Source: CAZADA01 sp964636945
Lineage (GTDB): Bacteria; Pseudomonadota; Alphaproteobacteria; Caulobacterales; Maricaulaceae
Assembly (NCBI GenBank): GCA_964636945.1
Contig: CAZWVH010000052.1
Span: 1 to 21,684, forward strand
Direction: 5' to 3'
DNA: 21,684 nt
Positions 14,984-21,684 of the stretch are shown here, piece after piece. The number at the start of each line of letters is the position of its first letter. The stretch's first letter is position 1. The notes under the pieces were generated by a model, which saw nothing but the letters and a program-made list of their open reading frames with translations, was not told the origin of the DNA and did no database searches. The position numbers and the translations under genes were made by a program.

Positions 14984-15057
14984 GGCGCATGCTGCGCCGC
15001 AACATACGTCTTGTCTGGTCGGACTAGACGGAGTAGACGTCCGGAGGGGTGCGGCGC
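14984..15057 (+). promoter_or_regulatory. Nested hairpin structure in the cysD leader
   Basis: Three nested pairings are possible: an 8-base outer stem GCGCCGCA (14994-15001) with TGCGGCGC (15050-15057), a 6-base stem ACGTCT (15006-15011) with AGACGT (15035-15040), and a 7-base hairpin (15013-15019 with 15023-15029, one G-U). A GGAGGGG purine run (15043-15049) lies between the middle and outer right arms and would be enclosed. A competing hairpin GGCGCA (14984-14989) with TGCGCC (14993-14998) uses the same bases as the outer left arm. The element does not match a riboswitch class I recognise. It may regulate cysD translation, or be chance pairing in GC-rich sequence. Confidence 0.42.
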
Positions 15058-15093
15058 AAGCGCTGCTGGCTCATTGCGTCGTTCACAAATGGT

Positions 15094-16065
15094 ATGAGCA
15101 TGTCTTTAGAAACAACGATTACGCGTTACGCGTCACGATTTGAACAAAGCGGTCGACCAGGGCGTCATTTACCGCCCCATTTGAAGAGCCTTGAAAACGA
15201 AGCGCTCTACATCATGCGCGAAGTCGTGGCTGAGTTCGACAATCCGGTCCTCTTGTATTCAATCGGCAAAGACTCAACGGTCCTCCTTCATCTGGCGATG
15301 AAAGCGTTTTGGCCAGCCAAGCCTCCATTTCCTTTTTTGCACATTGATTCACTTTGGGAGTTCCAGGAAATGGGGACTTTCAGAGATAGGCTGGCGCGGG
15401 AACTGGGCATTAAACTCATTGTTCACGTGAACGAAGACGGCAAAAAGCAAAATATCAATCCGTTTCTGCATGGTTCCTCGCTCCACACTCAGGTCATGCG
15501 CACGGAAGGCCTGCTCCAGGCCCTCGGTGATGGCGGATATGACGCGGCATTTGGCGGAGCACGCCGGGATGAAGAGAAATCGCGCGCCAAAGAGCGGGTG
15601 TTTTCATTCAGGAACGCCAACTTTGGCTGGGATCCGCGCAATCAGCGCCCCGAGCTGTGGAACATCTACAATACGCGGATCAAGTCTGGGGAATCCATCC
15701 GTGTGTTTCCGCTGTCGAATTGGACAGAGTTGGATATCTGGCAGTACATTCAAGCTGAAGACATTCCGATCGTGCCTCTTTATTTCGCCGCTGAACGTCC
15801 GGTCGTGGAGCGCGATGGCACATTAATTATGGTCGACGACGACCGCATGCCCCTCAACGATAACGAGCAACCGCTCATGCGAAAGATTCGTTTTCGCACA
15901 CTGGGTTGCTACCCATTGACTGGGGCTACTGAATCAATGGCGGAGACCCTGGACGACATTGTCCAGGAGATGTTGACCGCCCGTACATCGGAACGAGCCG
16001 GACGATTGATTGACTTTGATGAAGCCGGTTCGATGGAGAAGAAAAAGCGTGAGGGGTATTTCTAA
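15094..16065 (+). CDS. cysD: Sulfate adenylyltransferase subunit 2
   Basis: CysD, 323 residues from the ATG at 15094, is the catalytic small subunit of ATP sulfurylase. It makes adenosine 5'-phosphosulfate from ATP and sulfate with the CysN GTPase. The PP-loop motif LLYSIGKDSTVLLHLA is intact, followed by FPFLHIDSLWEFQEM, GGARRDEEKSRAKER and the C-terminal RTLGCYPLTGA and KKKREGYF. It has about 20 more N-terminal residues than E. coli CysD. Start choice is uncertain. A GTG at 15049 has GGAGGGG only one base away, while the ATGs at 15094 and 15100 have no clear ribosome site; family length favours the ATGs. The TAA stop shares a base with the cysNC ATG (TAATG). Confidence 0.92.
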   Translation: MSMSLETTITRYASRFEQSGRPGRHLPPHLKSLENEALYIMREVVAEFDNPVLLYSIGKDSTVLLHLAMKAFWPAKPPFPFLHIDSLWEFQEMGTFRDRLARELGIKLIVHVNEDGKKQNINPFLHGSSLHTQVMRTEGLLQALGDGGYDAAFGGARRDEEKSRAKERVFSFRNANFGWDPRNQRPELWNIYNTRIKSGESIRVFPLSNWTELDIWQYIQAEDIPIVPLYFAAERPVVERDGTLIMVDDDRMPLNDNEQPLMRKIRFRTLGCYPLTGATESMAETLDDIVQEMLTARTSERAGRLIDFDEAGSMEKKKREGYF

Positions 16066-17996
16066 TGGACGTGGTCGAAACTGAAACCCATGCCTCCACG
16101 CCGACCCAAAAGACGGCAAAGTCCCAGCCGGCGAGCGAGCTTGGCACTGCGGCCGACCAAGGGATTTTGCGTTTTATCACGTGCGGATCTGTGGATGACG
16201 GCAAATCTACGCTGATTGGCAGGCTGTTCTACGATTCAAAGCTCTTGTTTGAAGACCAAATCAAGGTGCTTGAGCGCGATTCGGAAAAACACGGCGCAGC
16301 CGATGGCGGCATGGATTTCGCCCTGTTGCTTGACGGCCTCGAGGCCGAACGCGAGCAGGGGATTACGATTGACGTTGCCTATCGGTTTTTTAACACCGAT
16401 AAGCGCAAGTTTGTGGTCGCCGACACGCCCGGCCATGAGCAATACACCCGCAATATGGCCACGGGCGCGTCCACGGCAGATTTGGCCATCATTTTGATTG
16501 ATGCGCGTAAGGGCGTGCTGCCTCAGACGCTGCGTCACACCTACATCGTCAATATGATGGGCATCCGTCACGTGGTGCTGGCGGTGAACAAGATGGACCT
16601 AGTGGAGCATTCACGGGCGCGCTTCCATGAGATTGTCGCCGAATACGTTTCCGCCGCCGAACAGCTCGAGTTTGAGTCCATTACGCCAATTCCTATTTCC
16701 GCGCGCTATGGTGACAACATCTTCTTGCGCTCCGAACACATGTCGTGGCACGTCGGCCCCACACTGATGGAGCATTTGGAGTCCGTCGAAGTTCACAAAG
16801 CGGAGTCAGATCATGCCTTTCGCATGCCGGTTCAGTGGGTCAATCGACCAAATCTGAATTTTCGCGGTTTTGCTGGAACTATTGCCGCCGGACAAATCCA
16901 TGTCGGTGATTCGATCACCGTCGCTCACAGCGGTCAAACGGCCGCCGTCCAACGGATCGTGACCGCCGACGACGATCTTAATAGCGCGGGTCCGGGCGAT
17001 GCGGTGACTTTGGTGCTTGATCGCGAAGTGGATATAGCGCGGGGCGATATTTTGGTTGACCCCAAAAGTCGGCCGGAAGTCTCTGATCAGTTTGCCGCGG
17101 AAATTCTCTGGATGGCGTCCGATGAATTGCTACCGGGGCGCTCTTACCTCTTGAAAGCGGGCAGCCAAATCACGCCGGCTGCTGTGACCACGCTCAAACA
17201 CCGCATCAATATCGAAACTTTCGACAAAGAACCCGCACGCAGTCTGGGACTGAACGAAATTGGCGTGTGCAACGTGTCTACAACGCGTCCAATTGCTTTT
17301 GATCCGTTTAAGTCATTGCGCCAAATGGGCGCGTTCATTCTGATTGATCGGTTTACCAATCAGACGGTTGCCGCGGGCATGATCCGTTTTGGTCTGCGGC
17401 GGGCTAGCAATATCCACCATCATGCACTGGATGTGAGCAAGGCGCGCCGCGCCCAGCTCAAAGGGCAAAAGCCTGCGATCTTGTGGTTTACAGGTCTTTC
17501 CGGAGCCGGCAAGTCCACCATCGCAAACTTGGTTGAACGCAAATTGGCCGAGGACGGACGTCACACCTATACGTTGGATGGTGACAATATTCGCCATGGG
17601 TTGAATAAGGATCTGGGATTTACCGATGCTGACCGCGTAGAGAACATCCGTCGCATTGGTGAAGTTGCAAAGCTGTTCGTTGATGCAGGCGTCATCGTCA
17701 CATGCTCGTTCATCTCGCCATTCCAGTCGGAACGGCAAATGGTGCGCGAGCTCGTGGAAGATGGGGAATTCATAGAAGTGTTTGTCGACGCGCCGATTGA
17801 ATTGTGTATGGAGCGCGATCCGAAGGGATTGTATCGCAAGGCGCAAGCTGGCGAGATTAAGAACTTCACCGGCTTTGACAGCCCCTATGAAGCACCGCAA
17901 ACACCGGAAATCCACCTCAAGACTGTTGAGCTTGATGCGGAAGCCGCTGCCAACCGCGTGATCGAGGAGTTGGTGCGCCGCGGGGTTATTGGCTGA
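16065..17996 (+). CDS. cysNC: Fused sulfate adenylyltransferase subunit 1 / APS kinase
   Basis: 643-residue fusion of CysN, the GTPase subunit of ATP sulfurylase, and CysC, adenylylsulfate kinase, which phosphorylates APS to PAPS. It is the NodQ arrangement. The CysN part (about 30-455) has GSVDDGKS (41-48), DTPGHEQYTRN and NKMD, then beta-barrel domains. The CysC part (about 460-643) has the P-loop GLSGAGKS (477-484), LDGDNIRHGLNKDLGF, FISPFQSER and GLYRKA. Both catalytic sets look intact. It is coupled to cysD. Its last 11 bases overlap the 3-prime end of cysQ on the other strand, leaving no room for separate terminators. Confidence 0.95.
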   Translation: MDVVETETHASTPTQKTAKSQPASELGTAADQGILRFITCGSVDDGKSTLIGRLFYDSKLLFEDQIKVLERDSEKHGAADGGMDFALLLDGLEAEREQGITIDVAYRFFNTDKRKFVVADTPGHEQYTRNMATGASTADLAIILIDARKGVLPQTLRHTYIVNMMGIRHVVLAVNKMDLVEHSRARFHEIVAEYVSAAEQLEFESITPIPISARYGDNIFLRSEHMSWHVGPTLMEHLESVEVHKAESDHAFRMPVQWVNRPNLNFRGFAGTIAAGQIHVGDSITVAHSGQTAAVQRIVTADDDLNSAGPGDAVTLVLDREVDIARGDILVDPKSRPEVSDQFAAEILWMASDELLPGRSYLLKAGSQITPAAVTTLKHRINIETFDKEPARSLGLNEIGVCNVSTTRPIAFDPFKSLRQMGAFILIDRFTNQTVAAGMIRFGLRRASNIHHHALDVSKARRAQLKGQKPAILWFTGLSGAGKSTIANLVERKLAEDGRHTYTLDGDNIRHGLNKDLGFTDADRVENIRRIGEVAKLFVDAGVIVTCSFISPFQSERQMVRELVEDGEFIEVFVDAPIELCMERDPKGLYRKAQAGEIKNFTGFDSPYEAPQTPEIHLKTVELDAEAAANRVIEELVRRGVIG

Positions 17997-18795
17997 CGGT
18001 CAAGCGAGCTTCGCGGGTGGACCAGGCAACAAACGGGCCGTTGCGGTACTCGTTTTCGCTCTTTCCATAAAGAAATGGCGACCCGTCGGGCCGCGTCACC
18101 GTACCGCCGGCGCCATTGACGACGGCGTGTCCGGCGGCGGTGTCCCATTCCATGGTCGGTCCAAAGCGCGGATAAAGGTCGGCTTGCCCCTCTGCTACAC
18201 GACAAAATTTCAGCGAAGACCCTGCGCTGATGGTATGCTTAACGTGTTGCGCTTCAGCAAATGCCCGCGTTTCGTCATCGCAATGTGAGCGGCTCATCAC
18301 GCATGAGATCCCTGTTTGGGGAATGGGACGTGTGTGAATACGATGTAACGCTTCTGGAACAAACGCGCGACCGGCTTGAAGATCGGCAGCACAGCTGTGT
18401 TCCGCCGCCACGTAGATACGCCCTAATGCTGGCGCATAGACACACCCCGCAACTGGCGCGCGGTGATCGATCAAAGCGATGTTGACCGTAAACTCGTCGT
18501 TCTTTTTAAGAAACTCGCGGGTGCCGTCCAAAGGATCGACCAGCAAAAATTCTCGTTCGATGTCGGGCCGCACGCCTGCGCAGAAGCTTTCCTCGGCCAA
18601 AATTGGCACGCCGGGCAACACTTTCGCAAGCTCTTCGACAATGATGGCTTCCGCAGCGGTATCCGCCTCTGTGACCGGACTGCGGTCGTCCTTTTCGCGC
18701 ACCTCGCAGTCGCGTGCATAGATTTCCATGATCGGCCGCGCGGCCTTTACGCTGATCTTGGCAAACTCGTGGGCGATCGCCTCACAATGACGCAT
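17986..18795 (-). CDS. cysQ: 3'(2'),5'-bisphosphate nucleotidase CysQ
   Basis: CysQ, 269 residues, a Mg-dependent, Li-sensitive phosphatase of the inositol monophosphatase superfamily. It turns PAP, left over from PAPS use, into AMP. Metal-site motifs are SPVTEAD (39-45), LAEES (67-70 region), DPLDGT (87-92) and MEWDTAAGHAVV near 215-225. Of two adjacent ATGs (18798, 18795) the second is preferred, because AAGGAG lies 6 bases before it. It follows the SLC13-type transporter by 25 bases on the same strand and converges on cysNC. The location supports a role in sulfur metabolism rather than inositol phosphate hydrolysis. Confidence 0.92.
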   Translation of the reverse strand: MRHCEAIAHEFAKISVKAARPIMEIYARDCEVREKDDRSPVTEADTAAEAIIVEELAKVLPGVPILAEESFCAGVRPDIEREFLLVDPLDGTREFLKKNDEFTVNIALIDHRAPVAGCVYAPALGRIYVAAEHSCAADLQAGRAFVPEALHRIHTRPIPQTGISCVMSRSHCDDETRAFAEAQHVKHTISAGSSLKFCRVAEGQADLYPRFGPTMEWDTAAGHAVVNGAGGTVTRPDGSPFLYGKSENEYRNGPFVAWSTREARLTVSQ

Positions 18796-18820
18796 CATTC
18801 ACTCCTTAGCGATGGCTCCA

Positions 18821-20557
18821 TCACAATTGAAACAGATTCAGTCCGAACAGCGTTGCTGCCGTATAGGCAAGAAATACCCCGGCGCCGAGTCGCCAATAAT
18901 CGCTCATGCGATACCAGCCCGGGCTCATCACCATGAGGTGAGTCTGATAGCCAAATGGCATAAAGAAGCTGGCGCTGGCGCCAAACGCTGCAGCCAATGC
19001 GAATGGTTCGCCGGGCATTCCAGTGGCCTGGGCGGTGTCCAGCGCCACAGGCAACGCCACCAGCGCAGCACTGGCATTGGAGAAAAACTCCGTGAGCATC
19101 CATGCCATGAAGTATACTGCTGCAATCATCGCGAGCGGCGGAAGGATGTGGGACATATCGGCAACCGTGGCGGCCAGTAGGGCGGACAATCCCGATTTCT
19201 GCACCAACATGCTCAAAAGCACGGCGCCCCATAACACGATCACCAAATCAAACGGAAACGCGCGTTTCACTTCGCGCGGGGATACCCAGTCAAACAATAC
19301 CGTCACGGATGCCAGGACAATGGCGGCAAAAGCAATTTCGGTGATTTGAAACAAGGCGGCGACGAGGAAACCCAAGAATGCCAGGCTCAGCAACATGGTA
19401 TCGCGTTTGTCAAGCTGAACCAGGCCAGCTTCGTCGCTGTCGAGAATATGCAGGTTTGCGCGCAAGTTGTCGCGCGTGTGAAAATCCGGACCACCGGCCA
19501 GAAGCAACAAATCACCGGCCCGCAGACGGATATCGCCTAGCTTGCCGGACAGCGATTCAGAGGCGCGGCCAACCGCCAAAACCGAAGCGTCAAACCGGGC
19601 GCGAAAATCTACCTCGCGAAGGGTGCGTCCTGTGAGCACCGAAGAGGAGGCCACCACCGCTCGAAAAAGCTTGTCGTGGCGATGACCCGCGCCGTCTTTG
19701 ATGATGGTAACGCCGGGCAAACTGTGCACCTCGTCCAGATGGGCCACATCTCCCACAAAAATCAGTCGGTCGCCTTCGCGTAAGGTGTGGTTAGGCCGCA
19801 CTGGCGCAATGGCTTGGTCATTGCGGACGATTTCAGCGAGATAGAAACTGTGCAAATGCCGCAATTCGTTTTCCGCCACCGTACGGCCAATCAGTTTTGA
19901 ACCGGGTTCAATGCGCACTTCCACATGGAATATTTCAGGCGCCGTGTCTGACCGCGATCGCCGTTCGGCCAGCAAGATGGGGCTGATGATCACTAAAGTG
20001 AGCAGGACAACCCCGGTGGCCAACATGCCCACGCCTGCAAAGTCGAGCACATCGAGATTCACTCCAGCATCACTAGCCAAGCCCACCACCATGAGGCTTG
20101 CCGATGTGCCAAATGGAGTGATCATGCCGGCTACGAGCGCCATATACGACAGTGGCAAGAGCAATTGATGGGCGGTCACGTTGGGTCGTCGTGAGGCCGG
20201 CCCCAACATGGAGGCCACAACTGCTGTGTTTGGTACGAATGCGGACATTGTTGCAGCGGCCGTGAGCATGCGCACCTGTGTCAGAAACAGGCCCCGCGGC
20301 TTGCGGCCGAAAAAAATGCGGCGCAGCAATGCAAGCTTGCCCAAGGCGAGGGAAAAGATCACCAGGCTCACCACCGCCCAGATTGCGGGGGTTCCCAAAG
20401 CGCGCATCGCTTCAGTGTAGTTCACGCGTCCGGTCACCATCACCAGTAGAGCAAATATGGCGAAGGCGCGCGCCGGAGCGACTTTGCCCGACAGCAACAT
20501 GGCGCAGAGAAACACAATCAAACCGCCGTCGAGTGCGGCGGCGACGGCTTGCGGCAT
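18821..20557 (-). CDS. SLC13/DASS-type anion transporter with two RCK_C domains, probable sulfate permease
   Basis: 578-residue inner-membrane carrier of the divalent anion:sodium symporter fold with two central TrkA_C/RCK_C domains (about 209-280 and 294-372) between two groups of helices. The two re-entrant substrate/sodium motifs are visible: FVPNTAVV (107-114) with TPFGTSASL (147-155), and FFSNASAALV (491-500) with MPFGYQTHL. This architecture occurs in SLT/SAC1-like sulfate transporters. The position directly upstream of cysQ and facing cysDNC makes sulfate the likely substrate, but other anions are possible. A GGGAGAGG ribosome site lies about 10 bases before the ATG. A 6-base hairpin (GCGGCG/CGCCGC, 20585-20601) sits in its leader. 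Confidence 0.88.
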   Translation of the reverse strand: MPQAVAAALDGGLIVFLCAMLLSGKVAPARAFAIFALLVMVTGRVNYTEAMRALGTPAIWAVVSLVIFSLALGKLALLRRIFFGRKPRGLFLTQVRMLTAAATMSAFVPNTAVVASMLGPASRRPNVTAHQLLLPLSYMALVAGMITPFGTSASLMVVGLASDAGVNLDVLDFAGVGMLATGVVLLTLVIISPILLAERRSRSDTAPEIFHVEVRIEPGSKLIGRTVAENELRHLHSFYLAEIVRNDQAIAPVRPNHTLREGDRLIFVGDVAHLDEVHSLPGVTIIKDGAGHRHDKLFRAVVASSSVLTGRTLREVDFRARFDASVLAVGRASESLSGKLGDIRLRAGDLLLLAGGPDFHTRDNLRANLHILDSDEAGLVQLDKRDTMLLSLAFLGFLVAALFQITEIAFAAIVLASVTVLFDWVSPREVKRAFPFDLVIVLWGAVLLSMLVQKSGLSALLAATVADMSHILPPLAMIAAVYFMAWMLTEFFSNASAALVALPVALDTAQATGMPGEPFALAAAFGASASFFMPFGYQTHLMVMSPGWYRMSDYWRLGAGVFLAYTAATLFGLNLFQL

Positions 20558-20725
20558 ATGGTGAAACCTCTCCCAAACAGCATCGCGGCGTCGGGCGCCG
20601 CTTTGGCTGCAAACATCGCGATCTTAAGTGGTGCGTGTGGCGAACGCAAAGGGTGGAGCGAGCTGCGGACTGATATAACTGTAGATTTGCACACACCCCT
20701 CCTCAGTCGTGGGCGAAAGCCCTGT

Positions 20726-21274
20726 TTAAGCGGCGTTTGCGTTGACGATATCCATGTTGATAGGCAGCGCCTTGAGCTCTTTAGTCAAGGTCAACGCGCC
20801 GTTCAGGCCCGACTTAGTGACCGCGCGCACAATATCGCGAGGCACAACGTCGCGGGCCAGTGCGTCCTCTTGCGTGGCCAAATGGATCGCGAGCGTCCAG
20901 CCCGCTTCCTCCGGTGTGGACGCGTTTTCCATGGCCTCATTGACTTGGGCGTAGTCAAATCGGACCACCATATCGAGCAGTTTGAACGCATGGGCGACCT
21001 CATAGTGCGGTGCGCCAAAGCGATCCACCCATCGGCGCAAGCCGTCCAAGGACCGATCCTTGACCGTGCGCAACAGCCGCTGGGCTTCGACCCGTTTGGA
21101 AATGGAGATCATTTCAGCGAATCTGACGCCCTCGCCAAGCCGTAAATACATCTGCGTGGCGGTGCCCACATCCGGGGCCGTGAGCGCCACCGCAACCCCC
21201 TCCATCAGTCGGTCAAAGCCAGACCCGAGCGACAGTTCCTCCCCATTGAGCAACACCGTCGAGCCTTCGTCCAT
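20726..21274 (-). CDS. Hypothetical protein, function unknown
   Basis: 182 residues from the ATG at 21274; I do not recognise the family. There is no signal peptide, no membrane segment, no cysteine or histidine cluster and no obvious catalytic motif. The sequence is mostly predicted-helical, with many Leu/Ala/Glu/Arg residues (for example FAEMISISKRVEAQRLLRTVKD), and looks like a soluble helical bundle. The start is set by GGAGGG 4 bases before the ATG (21279-21284). Upstream in-frame ATGs at 21301 and 21379 lack such a site. Codon third positions look like those of neighbouring genes, which supports real coding. It is followed by 168 bases and then the transporter gene on the same strand, and it is separated by 256 bases from tRNA-Ser. 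Confidence 0.62.
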   Translation of the reverse strand: MDEGSTVLLNGEELSLGSGFDRLMEGVAVALTAPDVGTATQMYLRLGEGVRFAEMISISKRVEAQRLLRTVKDRSLDGLRRWVDRFGAPHYEVAHAFKLLDMVVRFDYAQVNEAMENASTPEEAGWTLAIHLATQEDALARDVVPRDIVRAVTKSGLNGALTLTKELKALPINMDIVNANAA

Positions 21275-21493
21275 GACGCCCTCCGAACTTATCTTGCGCA
21301 TTAGGATATATTCGCCCCTTCTATATTGACCAAACTGTGTATGCCGAATCTCGCTCTTGCAACACACACTGCAGGTCAATCACAGTGATACCGTGCTGTT
21401 TGGGTCACACTGACCGTTGTGCGGCGGCGAAAGAAGTTGGCGAAATCGGTCAAAGTCGGACCGGGATCGATGGGGATGGGTGAGGCAGGCTGG
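21275..21493. other. Intergenic region with repeated GGTCAA/TTGACC motifs
   Basis: No gene is supported here. The stretch holds TTGACC at 21326, GGTCAA at 21374 and 21448, the perfect palindrome GGTCACACTGACC (21403-21415) and the palindrome ATCACAGTGAT (21379-21389). A further TTGACC at 21494 is the likely -35 of the tRNA promoter. These could be operator sites for the divergent minus-strand gene, or partly -35 elements. Confidence 0.35.
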
Positions 21494-21521
21494 TTGACCG
21501 GCCTGTAATCTCCCCTGTAAC
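21494..21521 (+). promoter_or_regulatory. Predicted promoter of tRNA-Ser
   Basis: TTGACC (21494-21499), a 16-base spacer and TGTAAC (21516-21521) put a start of transcription near 21528, three bases before the mature tRNA end. The -35 is good and the -10 is mediocre. Confidence 0.48.
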
Positions 21522-21530
21522 ACCACAGAT

Positions 21531-21621
21531 GGAGACGTGGCCGAGTGGTCGAAGGCGCTCCCCTGCTAAGGGAGTATACCTCAAAAGGGTATCGTGGGTT
21601 CGAATCCCATCGTCTCCGCCA
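21531..21621 (+). tRNA. tRNA-Ser (anticodon GCU)
   Basis: The acceptor stem GGAGACG (21531-21537) pairs perfectly with CGTCTCC (21611-21617), followed by the discriminator G and an encoded CCA. The anticodon arm CTCCC (21558-21562), loop CTGCTAA and GGGAG (21570-21574) gives anticodon GCT at 21565-21567, which reads AGC/AGU serine codons. A long variable arm (TATACC ... GGGTATC region) marks it as class II, and the T arm has GTGGGTTCGAATCCCAT. It is complete. Confidence 0.97.
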
Positions 21622-21631
21622 TATGCCGTAG

Positions 21632-21684
21632 GTCCGTTCCGGACACATGGGTTACAGTTTATTCCCGAGACATAGGTAACACAT
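21632..21684. repeat. Repeat-like or insertion-sequence-edge sequence after tRNA-Ser
   Basis: Starting 11 bases after the tRNA CCA is a small palindrome GTCCG-TTC-CGGAC (21632-21644). It is followed by two imperfect direct repeats, ACATGGGTTACA (21645-21656) and ACATAGGTAACA (21670-21681), 10 of 12 bases alike and 25 bases apart. The pattern resembles, from memory, the ends of IS481-type insertion sequences found in proteobacteria. No transposase is visible because the window stops here, so the assignment is tentative. Confidence 0.4.

Noticed and set aside
15049..15093. GTG at 15049 as the cysD start
   Set aside because: The GGAGGGG is only about one base away, too close to function, and the extra residues are not family-like. 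It cannot be fully excluded.
20412..20696. Minus-strand ORF upstream of the transporter
   Set aside because: Arginine-rich frame overlapping the transporter N terminus; no ribosome site or family resemblance.
20711..20722. GGGC-GAAA-GCCC hairpin after the hypothetical gene as a terminator
   Set aside because: The stem has only four pairs and no T tract follows in the minus-strand direction.
21376..21648. Minus-strand ORF with the WDSNPRYPFEVYSLSRG run
   Set aside because: It is the reverse complement of tRNA-Ser(GCU). This peptide is a well-known false annotation over serine tRNA genes.
1..21684. CRISPR array, toxin-antitoxin, phage or restriction system
   Set aside because: No regularly spaced repeats, and no nuclease, integrase or methyltransferase genes that would mark such a system.

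Overview
The window is about 21.7 kb of chromosomal DNA, moderately GC-rich by eye. It almost certainly comes from an alphaproteobacterium, probably near Caulobacterales/Hyphomonadales. The evidence is the gene order folK-rpoZ-rsh-pyrE-pdxJ-acpS-lepB-rnc-era-recO with stop/start overlaps, a bifunctional Rel/SpoT-type RSH, a fused cysNC gene, and alphaproteobacterial-looking versions of RecO and RNase III. The species assignment is inference.

Layout. (1) 59-1704: a RidA-fold gene (+) converges on a minus-strand pair coding for an NYN-domain protein and a family-5 uracil-DNA glycosylase. (2) 1736-9232: the housekeeping run folK, rpoZ, rsh, pyrE, pdxJ, acpS, lepB, rnc, era. From rsh to era every junction overlaps or touches, so it is probably one transcription unit; a good sigma70-type promoter lies just before rpoZ. 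(3) 9339-12981: three genes between era and recO, where many relatives have none. They are a seven-helix DUF898 (YjgN-type) membrane protein, a membrane-anchored M48 metalloprotease, and on the minus strand a clear indoleamine 2,3-dioxygenase homologue. (4) 13101-14978: recO and galE. (5) 14979-20557: a sulfur-activation block. cysD and fused cysNC (+) meet cysQ (-), which lies behind an SLC13-type transporter with two RCK_C domains. This gives sulfate uptake, APS/PAPS synthesis and PAP disposal in one locus. The cysD leader can form a nested hairpin structure. (6) 20726-21684: an unrecognised 182-residue protein (-), a 256-base intergenic region rich in GGTCAA/TTGACC motifs, tRNA-Ser(GCU), and 63 bases that look like the edge of a repeat or insertion sequence.

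No CRISPR array, rRNA, complete mobile element or defence system is visible. The least explained items are the DUF898/M48 pair with its intercistronic hairpin, the orphan IDO gene next to recO, the structured cysD leader, and the repeat-like sequence abutting tRNA-Ser. No gene-free stretch exceeds 300 bases.
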